Source of the DNA: Phoebastria nigripes
Lineage: Eukaryota > Chordata > Aves > Procellariiformes > Diomedeidae
Length of the DNA stretch: 64,000 nt
Direction of reading: 5' to 3'
NCBI GenBank assembly: GCA_035582835.1
Contig: JAYKAV010003352.1
Location: forward strand, 26,006 to 90,005
The position numbers were made by a program, and so were the translations under genes. The notes under the pieces were generated by a model, which worked only from the letters and a program-made list of their open reading frames with translations, was not told where the DNA came from and did no database searches. Shown in pieces: positions 1 through 10,609 of this stretch (position 1 is its first letter; every line of letters begins with the position of its first letter).

Positions 1-86
1 GAGAAAAAAAAGAAATAACCCACAATAAAAACCTCAAAACAAAACTGCTGTAGTTTGCTGGATGTTTTTCATCCTGTAGATCATTG

Positions 87-305
87 CTAACGAGTTACCG
101 GCAGTGTTTGGGTGAGCAGACTTGTCTGACTTGATTGCACCATGTCAGAAATGTGCAGCATTGCATGATCTTTTGTATCTTTGATTGTTGAGGATAGAGC
201 GGGCAGGTGTGCGGCGTCCAGAGGAGGCAGTGCAGTGCTGTATGGAGGTACCTGACCGAGCTGCTCCCACTGCAGTATCTGCAGTTGTGCGGTGTGGCAC
301 TCCAC
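87..305 (-). CDS. Tentative terminal coding exon
   Basis: An acceptor-like sequence (AAATTAATCAG|GTGG) at 306-307 precedes 219 open bases on the minus strand, ending at a TAG at 89-87. Read in phase 0 it gives 72 residues: leucine- and glutamine-rich at first (AQLQILQWEQLGQ), then a proline-rich stretch, and serine/threonine-rich near the end (SLLTQTLPVTR). The other two frames are also open for 50 or more codons. If the exon at 8303-8174 spliced here directly, in phase 1, the tail would instead read through to a stop near residue 54. The absence of stops in three frames, together with GC and CpG content above the flanks, suggests an exon. The frame, and whether this really is the last coding exon, remain open. 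No minus-strand polyadenylation hexamer occurs between it and base 1, so the 3' UTR would continue outside the window. Confidence 0.35.
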   Translation of the reverse strand: MECHTAQLQILQWEQLGQVPPYSTALPPLDAAHLPALSSTIKDTKDHAMLHISDMVQSSQTSLLTQTLPVTR

Positions 306-1005
306 CTGATTAATTTGGGCACCTTGCTAGGTTAGCATGTTTATACTGCTCTTGGTACTCAAGCTAGCTCATTCTGAATTAGCTTAGGTATTTCTGCATA
401 GTGTTGCACAGTGGCTTCTTGTAAAACCAAGAGAGGGTGTGGACTAACTGGCTTTAAGAACATTCTCCTTCCCAAAGATGGCTCTTGCTAACTTTGCACC
501 ACAAGCTGGTCAGATAACGGCAATTCTCACATTCAAAATTTGCCTTTGCAAAATGCAGAGAGAGTCAGTCAAAATATCTGAGATGTTGCTGTCTTTGATC
601 ACAGCTGACCCAACCTCAAAAATCCTCATCCTGAAAGCTCTCTGAAGACGGATTTGTCTCCAAGAATGATTTTGGGTTCAGTAAAATTGCATGTTTCAGT
701 GAAATGGTATTTTTTCTCGCCAGCTTATTTATATTTATCATAATTGTCTCACTGTGATGCCTCCTATTCATTTGCTGGATCCACTTGTCTTGCATCTTGT
801 TTTAGGGTAAGCCTGCCTTTCAAGAATATGCATGATTGGTACCATAGGAATAGTTTTCATGTGCTTGCAAGAAGTGCATTGCTAAGCAAAGTAAGCAGGG
901 AGGCTAGGAGAGATGAGTGGAGAATGACTACGTGAAGAAAAGGAAAGAATTAAAACAGATGGCAAGCAGTTAATCAAATAAACAAAGATCCTTTTTTGAA
1001 ATTTC

Positions 1006-1026
1006 TTTTTTTTTTTTTTTTTTTTT
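1006..1026. repeat. T21 homopolymer
   Basis: An uninterrupted T run. No SINE or processed gene was recognised beside it. Confidence 0.9.
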
Positions 1027-4000
1027 AAAAATAATCTCAATCTTAAAATGATTGCACTGGCCAACCCTTGATACTTTTCTGTCTGATTAGAGCTGGGTTG
1101 TAGTGGCCATGATGAGTTACCACAACAGTTTATTATTGGCATTGTTAACTAGTGTCCCTCATTAAATTAAACTAAAAGGGGCAGGGAAGGGAATCTTTTC
1201 AAGGTGTTCCTCAGCTTATAATTATTTAAATTTATTTTAAAGGATAAATTTATTTTAATTTATCAGAACGTCCTTGTCCTGAAAATAAAACCTCTTCAGT
1301 TTTGGTGGTTTTTTTTTTTTTCCCTCCTTCTATAAATTCATGCTTTGAGGAGAGTTAATTTACTATGCAAAGATTTTTTGAAGGTCATATTCAGTGCCAT
1401 TAGCATTGTACAGAGGACCTTTGAGAATAGCTGTTTGCCTGTGCAGGTATTTCTGTGGCCCTGTGTTGCTCTATGTACTAGATGCTATTTATCTACCAAA
1501 ACAGTAGGCACCTTTCTGTCCACTGTATCTAGATACGAGAGATGAAATTACTGTATATTAAAATACAAAGATATCAGAAGGGAGCTATCACTTTTTTCAG
1601 TCCTGGCTTGCAAATCTATAAAGAAGGCCAATTAGACGTGGGTGGAGAAGGAGCTCCAGAAGGGCTGGATCTTTGAAGGAAATACTGCTTTGGAGAGTTT
1701 AGTAGAAATATGATCTGCTGGGCTTGTTTTGTCTTTCATTCTGTGAAAGTCTAGTGAGAAATTAGGTGACGTGTTTCTGCATTTGCTGTAGAGGATGAGT
1801 TTTCTTGAGGACACAGACCCATAAGGTGACAGATCTGTCCGGCGATGGGGAAAAAATAGTTTGCTTCCGCATAACACAGGAGTAGAAACTATGCAAAAAA
1901 ATACTTAAGGATTCTGAAAGGTTTCTCTCAAGATAATAGCTCTTGTCCTGGGATTCCTGTAGACCTTTTAGTACTATGTAACTTTCCTTCCATGACCGTA
2001 GGTCCTAGAAATTGCACAGGGGAACAAAGCAAAAATATGTTTTTCTTCACAGGAGAAAAGCTGTGGGGGGGAACACTGGGGTCAATTCCAGTTTCCTACA
2101 CTTTTGGCTATTATACATCACACGGTTAAACCACAAAATCCCCATATTATCTATAAGCATGTGACGTAGACAACAGAAGGTGCCAAATACTTCCTCACAC
2201 CCTTGAAAGAAAGGTGATGTAAAAAAGAAAAAACAGGCCACAACTGTGAGTCTAGAGTTACATTTGTGCACCGTTTGGGTAAGAAAGTGTGATATAAGAT
2301 CATCTAGCTCCTTTTTTAAGTAAGTCTGCTCTGAGTTCATTTTGTGTTGAGAGCAGGTTTTCCCCTTCCATCAGGCAAATGCCATGTGTGTGCTCCACAC
2401 TGACGAATACCAGTTCTGCCACATGTTTCATGGGAAACAGCACATTAAGTTACTCCTCGTTGTAACTTTCCTTAAAATCAAGTACAAACTATGTATCAGT
2501 CACCATAAATAAATAGAGAAACCTCTGAGATTAGAACCATCTGTGTTCTTTAGAGGGGAAAGATGTTCTCCCAGTGTATCCTACATCTGCCCATGCCCCT
2601 TTGCTTTCACAACCTGTTTTTATTTATGATTATGGCTGCCCAGAAGAATAGTCTGGTGCCACACTTGCTATTGGTTTACTCAGTCTTTTGGCTGGGAGAG
2701 TTGAGTTATAAAACTTCCTTGTTTTATAGCACTTTACTGACTCCCACCATATTAATCTGTGATTACATTTGGATGGTCAAAGACCCAGCACTACGAGGGT
2801 AAGGATGAGGAAAGAAGTAGGGGAGACAGTTAGCATGCACCTTATTTATCTAGCATGCAGTTTATTGTTATAACATGGCAATATACCCATCAAAAGCACT
2901 GGTACACCAGTCTGAGGTTCCAGTATGGTATACTGAAGTATAGCAACTCAATATGAGGATTGCGAAGGCTCCCTGAGCAAATACGTTGTTCAAAATGTCA
3001 CCACAGTATTGACTGTGAATAGCGTTTGAACAGAGCAGAGAGAAGTAGTAACTAAAAGCCGTTACCTGATGGAGAAAGGTCGCCAGTAGCTCACGGTGTA
3101 TGCTGCAAGTCATGTCCTCGCAGCTAAACCTGGGACTTCTCCTGGATCTCACAGTTAGGATTTCAGAGCAGTTTCTTTCATGGGGGTTGCTTGGGTTGCA
3201 TTCATCTGGCCCCCATTTCATGTTCTTGTATCTGCTCACAGCTCGTCTGCTCTGTTCCTGCTTGAGGGTTCCAGGCAGCAGCTTGTGCTTGCTCCTCAGA
3301 TCTGGAATTGCCATCCAGCATATGGTTGTCTTCACCTGGTCTGATGCATGTGTACACATCTGCGATGTGGTAAGTGCTGGCCCCTGATCTGAGATCACAG
3401 CTATGACNATCGCCTATTGCATGGGAATCTACTATGTTGGAACTTAAAAAAGATAGATGTGGAAAGATAGAGGTAGATACGGAAATTGCTCCTTGATAGT
3501 AGAGAAACACCGCCATGGCATCTTGCATTGCTGTTTTTTTAGTGTTAGACTTGTGTGAGGAAGCAGAAAGCTTGTCATTCTGTGGAGCTGGTGGTTTGGT
3601 ATGCATCACCAACCACTTAGTCCCTTAAAATATGAAATGCTGCAAATGCTCCATCTGCAGAAGTCATAACACCATTGATTGGCAGGGCTGTTCTGAAGAT
3701 GTTGAATGGAGCCAGATGAAGGTAACCCGAGATCCTCACTGTAAGCCTTTTGATTCAGAACCACATTTGATCGATGTTTACACTTGATGCGTGGTGGAAA
3801 TAGTTTGAGGGGAATGCCATAACTCTCTTCAGACTGTGCTGTTCAGCTATTGGCATTAGGTTGTGTGGTTGAGACTTACAGTCGTCTTGCATCAGCTATG
3901 CTGCCTCTAAATTAGCTGAAGGAGAAATCCAAGGAGAGTCTCTCTGACATTGTTCTGTTTTAAACAATGCGCTCAAAATTATAAATATTCTTGACTATTC

Positions 4001-4137
4001 CTGTTGTTTGACCTGAAAATGACACAAGGTGCAAATGTGACACCTTGCAGTCTATTGATGGTGGGAGAAGAATCCCACCTCTGCTTTGCATTTTGTTGGA
4101 TGTGGGAGCAATTGTGTACTTGTAGTCTGAGTAGCTT

Positions 4138-4170
4138 TATTATTTTATTTTATTGTATTTTATTTTATAT
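4138..4170. repeat. (ATTTT)n-like repeat
   Basis: Imperfect five-base units of TATTT/TTTTA. Confidence 0.8.
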
Positions 4171-6645
4171 CATGGAAACGAGGAAGAAGGAACAAAAGTA
4201 AAATATCTACAGGGTAACTTCACTGTTGCAGAAACAAACAACAAAAAAGGTTACAGCAACTCAGAAACTGAAACAGCAGTTGTTTCTTAGTAGCGGTAGA
4301 TACTTGGGCGATACCTAAAAAACAAGTCATTAGAGCTTCTTTCCTTTGTGAACTACAGTCTTCTGCCTCAGAAATGCCTGTATTCCCAACTGCTTCTCTG
4401 TCTGTTAAAACGAATAATGTGGGCATATGATTTGAGCCCTGAGACTTAAAGGATGTCAGCATGTACCTGAAATTAGGCATGTGTATGTGTTTTGCTGAGT
4501 AAGGGTGTCCTAGNCAGGTATTTAAATTTTAAATGCATTGGGGCCTTCACTCATAAAGTAAGCAAATTTCAACCTAGACAGCAGTGAGAGGAATAAACAT
4601 TAAGCTCAAAACAAATTGTTATCAAAGTAGCTCTTCAGACTATGTAGAATTGCACGTTAAGATGGGCAGAGCATCTTTAAAATCCTTTTGCAGTAGCTAA
4701 GAGCTTATACATTAGCTTTCATGAGAGGCATTACAGATGTCTGTGAATATTATATAAACAGTAGCCTGTTTGCAACAGTTTATAAACCTAAATATTTTAT
4801 AAGAAAATACTGAACATTTAACTCGCCTTGTATTTTTTATGCAGCAATAAAAACACCATTTTTATCAAAAGATGCTGGAAAACCTGACTAATAATGTGAC
4901 ACTTTGTTATAAACTAGGAGGAAAGTTCACTGGTCTAGAATTAATAAGGTGTGTAATCTGTACAGGAATTTCTACGCTACAGGGGGAAACAGCTAACTTT
5001 GGCTTTGCTTGCTTTTGCATAAAGATGCATGTAATTTATTTGTGAGGATGCTCTCTGATGTATCTTTATGTCTCTGTGGCTAAAGAGGTTTCAGTGGTCT
5101 CCAGCTGGGCATTGCTTGGAAAATGAAAATACCACGTCCACACTTGATGTGATATACGCATGGCATTGCATGCCCTTGCCAAGTGACCTTCCTGCAGGAG
5201 GCAGGAAACAGCAAGTTTTAGACCCGAACATACTCTCCCAAAATATAGGTACTCGAAGCATGCTTTGAGGAAGCTACAATGAATTGCTTGAATCCAAAAT
5301 TCCCAGATGGATTCCAGGAGGAATAATTCCCCCAATGACAGAAGTACCAAAGGCCTTTGGCTGTATTCCCAAAGGCATTTCATTCCCATTTTCACACATG
5401 ATATGGGCACGCAGGGGTAGCATCTCAAAGGATGTGCATGCCCTACTGTAGCAGACCTCAAAGTCTCACCATCTCTTTAGCAGAATTAACTGTTCTGAGA
5501 AATCACCCGACCTGAACACTTAGGCAGACCAGAGGTAATGCTGGACAGGGAGGAGAGTGAACTCCAGGAAGAGGAGAATTATTTACCTTCTACAATGGAA
5601 AGCTCTCAGCTTCAGCGTAGGAAATTTAAGGGCTGCCTTTGTTCCCCTAGAGCTTGTCAGGACACTCTGTGGTGGGGCTTTTTGGGGACAGAGTTCATGT
5701 GTTTAAAGGGGAGCTACATTCCCAAGGTGGAGAAGTGTAAATCCATGAGCGAGTGAGATTTAGGACATAACCCTTGTTTTCCACAGTTTGGCTTAACATT
5801 TCCAGCAGGAATGCAACAGCTTTACCCCCTCCAAGGAGAGCAACTGTGTACTATTAAGTGAAGGACCATGTAGGCTTCTGGGCGAATTTTAACATAGGTG
5901 TACTAGGTGGCCACGATTTTTCAGAGCTATCAGGCTTAGGTAGCAGCTGAATAGAAGTTTTGAAAATCACAACTTGAAGGACTAGTTAGGAGGAGGAAGA
6001 GTTTCAACNTCTAAGTCTTTTCAAAGCCATACTTTGTTGTAAGGTCATAGTTTTAGTTTTTTATGTCTCTGTTGCTGATTAATTTTATTGTTCTGACTTT
6101 ACTGATGATTTAATTATTTTTATTGTTTTTATTGCCTAAATATCTTTATAAGGCTTGACTTTTAATGCAAACATTCACTTGGCTTTCAATAGAAATTTAG
6201 CTTCTAATTGCGTAGGTATTTAAAGGTTGCTTCCTTTCTATACCAGAACAGTTGCCCATGAGTGTTGTTCCATTAGAGATAGCAATGCCTCAAGAAAAAG
6301 CCTTCATCAGCAAATGCTATGAGTCAAGTTAGGATGACACAGTGGTAGAAATGATTGGCACTCTCTAATTGTCACCACTGATGAAGTGAATGTGTGTAAC
6401 AGCAGGAGAAATGTTGCAGTTCTCCATGATTAGTAAACCTGAAAGGTCTGTAGATAAGGTCTTACACTCTTATCCTTTGTTTTCTCCAGAACGCAGCAAC
6501 CCATCTATGGTGTAATTCCATTTGCAAGGCTGACTGCATATTTTTCCACTCCCAAATTTGCATAACACTTGGCCACTTAGGGCAGAAGAATGAACAACAT
6601 CTGAGATTTCCATTTTGAATTATTTAGGAATCTGTCTTTACTCAC

Positions 6646-6677
6646 TGAGTGCGTAAGGCTATCCCTAAATGACCAGC
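6646..6677 (-). CDS. Tentative 32-base microexon
   Basis: On the minus strand a pyrimidine-rich tract (TTCTTTCACTCCTCGTGCAG) is followed by 32 bases and then a consensus-like donor (CTCA|GTGAGTAAAG). Entering in phase 1, as left by the exon at 8303-8174, the stretch reads a completed glycine and then WSFRDSLTHS without a stop. It leaves in phase 0, which fits the phase-0 reading of the open segment at 305-87. The evidence is only splice-site strength and phase agreement over a very short piece, so chance is a serious alternative. Confidence 0.25.
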
Positions 6678-7389
6678 CTGCACGAGGAGTGAAAGAATTC
6701 TCTTCTTGTCCCCTAAAAGGAGACCACAACATTAACTGCAAGGATCCAGAGTTACAGGATATTTGTACCTCTTAATTCTTCCAGGAATCCTGGAACTGGC
6801 TTTGCTTAATGGAAGATCATGTGTATTGAAGGGGAAATTCCTTTCAGTTCTGCACAGACATCAGGTCAAAAGTTTGTACTGGCCAAAAATGTTATTGCAG
6901 TTGACTAGGGCAGGCTGAAAAATGGTGGCCAAGAAAATGCATACTCTGGAATAAATGATATGGTTGATGTGGCCAGATCTCACACAAGTGTATGTCAGGA
7001 TTAATTCCTTGGTGGCCTACAGTTATTTCCACTTTACATTGGCATAAACAACGTAGAAAATAAGGTCAGTATTTGTGCCATCTACAGAGCAAATATCAGT
7101 GCCAGCCTGAGTGGTGCAATGTTTTTTGTCTGTGTTTTTCCTTGAACAGCAGCATGGCTTCCTTAAGGCACGGAAGTGTCAGAAAAATCTATCACCAGGC
7201 TTGTCCCTATAGCTTTAAGTGTTTTGCGATCAGTTCTTTCCTAGAATTGTATTTCTGTATTTCTATTTTGAATAATTCAGGAAGCCATCCAATCTCCTTT
7301 GTCCAATGAGTATTTCAGGCCACCAATAAGTCACAAGGCTGCAAAGGGTGAGAGTGAGTTCTTCACACACACACCCCCACACACACCGA

Positions 7390-7405
7390 TTTTTTTTTTT
7401 TTTTT
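7390..7405. repeat. T16 homopolymer after a CA/C-rich stretch
   Basis: It is preceded by CA-rich sequence from 7364 and followed by a MIR fragment. Confidence 0.9.
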
Positions 7406-7409
7406 AACA

Positions 7410-7553
7410 AGGTTTATTACCTCCATTTGACAAGTTGGAAGCTGAGACATCAAAACACTAAATGACTTGGCCAAGGTCATACAGGAAATTTGGGATGGAG
7501 CACCAAACATATGATTGCTACTGGTTTCCAAGCCAGCTCTCAAACCACTGGAC
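7410..7553 (-). mobile_element. MIR-like SINE fragment
   Basis: The plus strand reads TTATTACCTCCATTTGACAA, AAGCTGAGACATC, ACTTGGCCAAGGTCATACAG, then CAAACCACTGG. This matches the antisense MIR pattern (TTATTACCCCCATTTTACAG, GAAACTGAGGCA, ACTTGCCCAAGGTCACACAG, TTAACCACT). It is old and carries no coding capacity. Confidence 0.6.
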
Positions 7554-8173
7554 ATCCTTCTTAATTTCCAGTCTTTTCTGGAGCTGCTACCAACTTTCTG
7601 GTCCAATTCCTCAACCACATCGTACCTCTTTTTTCCTTCTTTTGTAAATAAAGCCAACCTCGCAAGGTGACGTACCAAAGCAAAATCAGTAGGTACGTAG
7701 TAATTTCCTCAGCCAGTTTCACTTCTTTCAATCACAACTTGTCCACCAACAAATTTATTCCTTGCTTGGAGCACTCAACTGAATCATTTCTATTCAAAAG
7801 TATCTGTTAGCACTTTGCTAAGCCTCAGACTGAACATCTTTGATCCACCCATTTCAAGATTAGACAGATGACAGAACCCAAACTCTAGATCCAAAAACAT
7901 CCATGTTTTGGAGGTATATTCAAAGCCCAAGCCTGGATTCGGCTCTCAACAGGGTTACTTTGATCTGGCTTCAGATCTGAATACTGTGTCCTGTGACATC
8001 TCTGTTTCTAACACAAAATCTTGTGTTCCTATCTCTGCGAGAGCTCTTAGCCTTGGTGAGTGCCTCAGTGCACCTTGTGTGGGAAACGACACCTACTGAT
8101 CCTCTCAAACTTCATTCAGGTGGTGGTTCACGTGCAGTGGGTTTTTTTTAATGGTTGATTATTTATTACTTAC

Positions 8174-8303
8174 CTGGAGGCCTAGAGAATTTGGGGTTTT
8201 GACAGAAGTAAGTGTGCAAGAAATCCCGCTGTTGCATGTCGTTCTCGTTGTGCTCTCCCTCTTGCCTATTTTCCATGCAGGGTGTGCAACTGCTTCCCAC
8301 TTC
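8174..8303 (-). CDS. Internal coding exon of the same minus-strand gene
   Basis: This minus-strand stretch of 130 bases follows an acceptor (GATTTCTAG|GAA) and ends at a perfect donor (CCAG|GTAAGT). It reads 43 whole codons plus one base: phase 0 in and phase 1 out. The incoming phase matches the outgoing phase of the exon at 37154-37025, so the two can be joined directly across a 29-kb intron. The peptide begins EVGSSCTPCMENRQEGEHNE and ends FCQNPKFSRPP. It has four cysteines, is acidic and glutamine-rich, and contains no membrane segment. A second frame is also open here, so the frame choice rests on phase agreement and on both splice sites. No family was recognised. Conservation across birds would settle it. 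Confidence 0.55.
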
Positions 8304-9345
8304 CTAGAAATCAAATCACCACCGCTCCTCCCCGTTTCTCTCCTGTCCCCACATGATGAGAACATTGTATGGTTTTTTTCCCCATGGATGGGAAAGCCAG
8401 GGCAAGCTTGGTACTGTGGTCTTTTGCACTAACAGCACTTTCGTGGCAATTCACTCTTTCCAGGGAATTATTCTAGATTTATTCACCACAAAGCATCCAA
8501 CCATAACAACTCAGTAATTTTAAGGCCTAAGGAAAAAATGTAACAAGATGTTTAAAAATTTTGGTTTGGGATAATTGGGAGTTGTTTATATCCTTGTGCT
8601 GCTGATTATGTTGTCATATACTACCATTACTGGTGTCCTCAGGAACAGGATTATCTTTGCTTGGAAACAAAGCCTCTGTTTTAACCACTTAAATGCTGTT
8701 AATGTAGCTGATAAATGGGAGGAAAAATACTCCCCTGCTGTTACTGGACCTATCAGATGCTCAAAAATCATAGTGATGAGGGTTGAATAAACAGATAGAT
8801 GGATAAATGAAAGATACTCACTGTAAGTTTTATGATAAAACTACCAGGGCACTGCAATTTTTCTTTAGAGCATTTAGGGCAGAGTCTCACCCTGCACAGC
8901 AAAATACAGCTCTTGCTCTTCCTGGGTTTGAAAATAACTTTCTGTGCATTCAGCTCATACCAGGCTTTCCAAGCTGTATCTTCCTTGCGTTTTATACCCT
9001 CCGGTTATTTCTGTATGAATTTGGAATTCACATCTCTGGCTCATGGGTTTTCCCCGGCTCACTGAAATGCCAGGGCTGCCCATGAAGTCCAGTGGATGCT
9101 TTTTGTAATGAAAATGTGTTGTATACGATATGGGGCTTGACAGTACTGCTTCTCCTCAGGTTCCCTGTGACAGCTGGAACTGGTATTTCCCCCTGGAAAG
9201 GACTGTACTGAACGGGCTGGGGCTAAATGCTCTTTACAGTACTTTGACAGTTAAAAAGAAGTTTAAGTACAAATTACATTTGCACTCATAAGACTTTTTT
9301 AGATTTCCAGAGTGGCATATGAAAGCTTTCCTGTGAGTGTTCTGG

Positions 9346-9434
9346 GTTTTGTTGTTTTGTTTTCTTGGTTTGGTTTGGTGGTGTGTGTGTTTTTTTTGGT
9401 TTTGTTTTTGGTTTTTTGTTGTTGTTGTTTTTTT
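9346..9434. repeat. G/T low-complexity tract
   Basis: About 90 bases are almost entirely T and G, in TTGG, TG and TTG units. The minus-strand open frame rich in Lys/Gln/Asn/Thr here is a product of that composition. Confidence 0.85.
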
Positions 9435-10273
9435 AAAGGCCCTGTCAATAATATGAATAATAAGTTCTAATGTTTTGTACCAACTTCCAGCCTCTCTGAG
9501 GTTTTCAGCAGTAATTTCCCTCTGATTTCGTGGGAACTGGGACCTGGAAGGCAGCAAGCTAGATGCACTTTGTCAAGAGAAAACGTTGTCTTCATCCAGA
9601 GTTTTCGTAACATCTAATTTAAAGTGCATCTTGAATTTTTTGGGGAAAAAAAATCTCAACAACTGTAGAGAGGAAAATGAGCCATTTCCTTAGCTTGAAC
9701 CTGCATGAATTAGTGGTAAAGTGTTGATCTCTAAACTTGCAGTTTCTGAACCATAAAATCTCTTTATTTCACCCTATAAAAGAACATTTTAACTTATATG
9801 GCTATTTAAGTTTAAAAGCTATTAGAGAAGTGGGTGGGGAGAGGAGAAGAAGAAGCTTGAATCAGTAATTCAAGCTTGCAATACAATCTTCATCTGCTGC
9901 ATAGCTTGCATAGAAATCCCCTTCAATGTGGATTTTCTGTGCTTGTAGCAGTCCCACCATACAGGAAATATACAGTATATATTTCCAACATTATCCATAA
10001 TTGTAGTAAAGCTTATAAAGCAATCCGTTCCTTGTGTATTCCTGGTGATTGGCAATAACTGGATATTCTTAAGTATGCATTTAAAGAAGGAAAAACATAA
10101 CAAGAGCTGGCAGAAACTAGCATCTGCAGTGACTTTCCAAAGGGAGTTGGGGGGAAGGTCTTTGTTAATATGTTCTTACTGCAGGAACAGCAACAGCTTT
10201 GATGGAAAACCTACCTACGTACCTACGGTTTCTCTTATACCTGAATTTCAGGTTTTTTTGTGTTTCCCTACAG

Positions 10274-10507
10274 ATTGAAAGTGTGGGGGCTAAAACCGAG
10301 TCGATCAAGTACCCCCTTGGGTGGGCAGAACAAAGTCACAGCACCCTCGGGAGAGAGATGGCGTGTGACGAGGAGGGACTGCTTCGTGCTGTAGACAGGG
10401 CAGGGATGGAGGAAGCCTNGGTCCTGCTGCAGCACCCTCCCTGCTACGCTGTGGCTTGTTGTATCCTGAAGAAAGCAAAGAGGGGCTTGTGCTGCTTCAA
10501 ACATAAG
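10274..10507 (+). CDS. Candidate plus-strand exon, 78 codons, unidentified
   Basis: A textbook acceptor (TTTTTTTGTGTTTCCCTACAG) ends at 10273, and a fair donor (CATAAG|GTGGGT) starts at 10508. The 234 bases between them are open in one phase-0 frame that begins IESVGAKTESIKYPLGWAEQ. The other frames that I followed contain stops. Seven CpGs lie in the stretch, more than in the flanks. One codon at 10418-10420 is TNG, so a stop is possible there if N is A. I recognise no domain. It could be a coding exon of an opposite-strand gene, a non-coding RNA exon or chance. The open frame continues downstream only through a CA microsatellite that encodes a Thr/His repeat, which I do not count. Confidence 0.25.
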
Positions 10508-10582
10508 GTGGGTGTTTGTCCTTTGTCCGAGGGTGGAGCACAGGGAGGGAAGGCTTCTTGCGCAGGCTCTGATGCTCATTCT

Positions 10583-10609
10583 CACACACACACACACACA
10601 CACACACAC
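10583..10609 (+). repeat. (CA)13 microsatellite
   Basis: This is an uninterrupted CA dinucleotide run. Open frames through it on both strands (Thr/His or Cys/Val repeats) are artefacts. Confidence 0.95.

Larger units (their letters stand above)
310..6640 (-). other. Intron or 3'-flanking DNA, no confident gene
   Basis: No coding exon could be supported here apart from the tentative pieces at its edges. It holds a 21-base T run (1006-1026), a 13-base T run (1309-1321), an 18-base tandem duplication (1228-1258), an ATTTT-type repeat (4138-4170), and a short perfect inverted repeat (4025-4047). On the plus strand a donor-like GATGTG|GTAAGT near 3368 ends a region open from about 3100. I could not relate it to a protein. 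Confidence 0.45.
6680..8170 (-). other. Intron with an old MIR copy
   Basis: Between the two nearest candidate exons lies non-coding sequence. It contains a CA/C-rich stretch, a 16-base T run and a MIR fragment (7410-7553). Plus-strand open frames near 7073-7309 and 7908-8099 show no recognisable domain, and I treat them as chance. Confidence 0.45.

Noticed and set aside
3875..3950. Good acceptor and GTAAGT donor around 36 bases on the minus strand
   Set aside because: Every frame has a stop. It could be a non-coding exon, but nothing else supports it.
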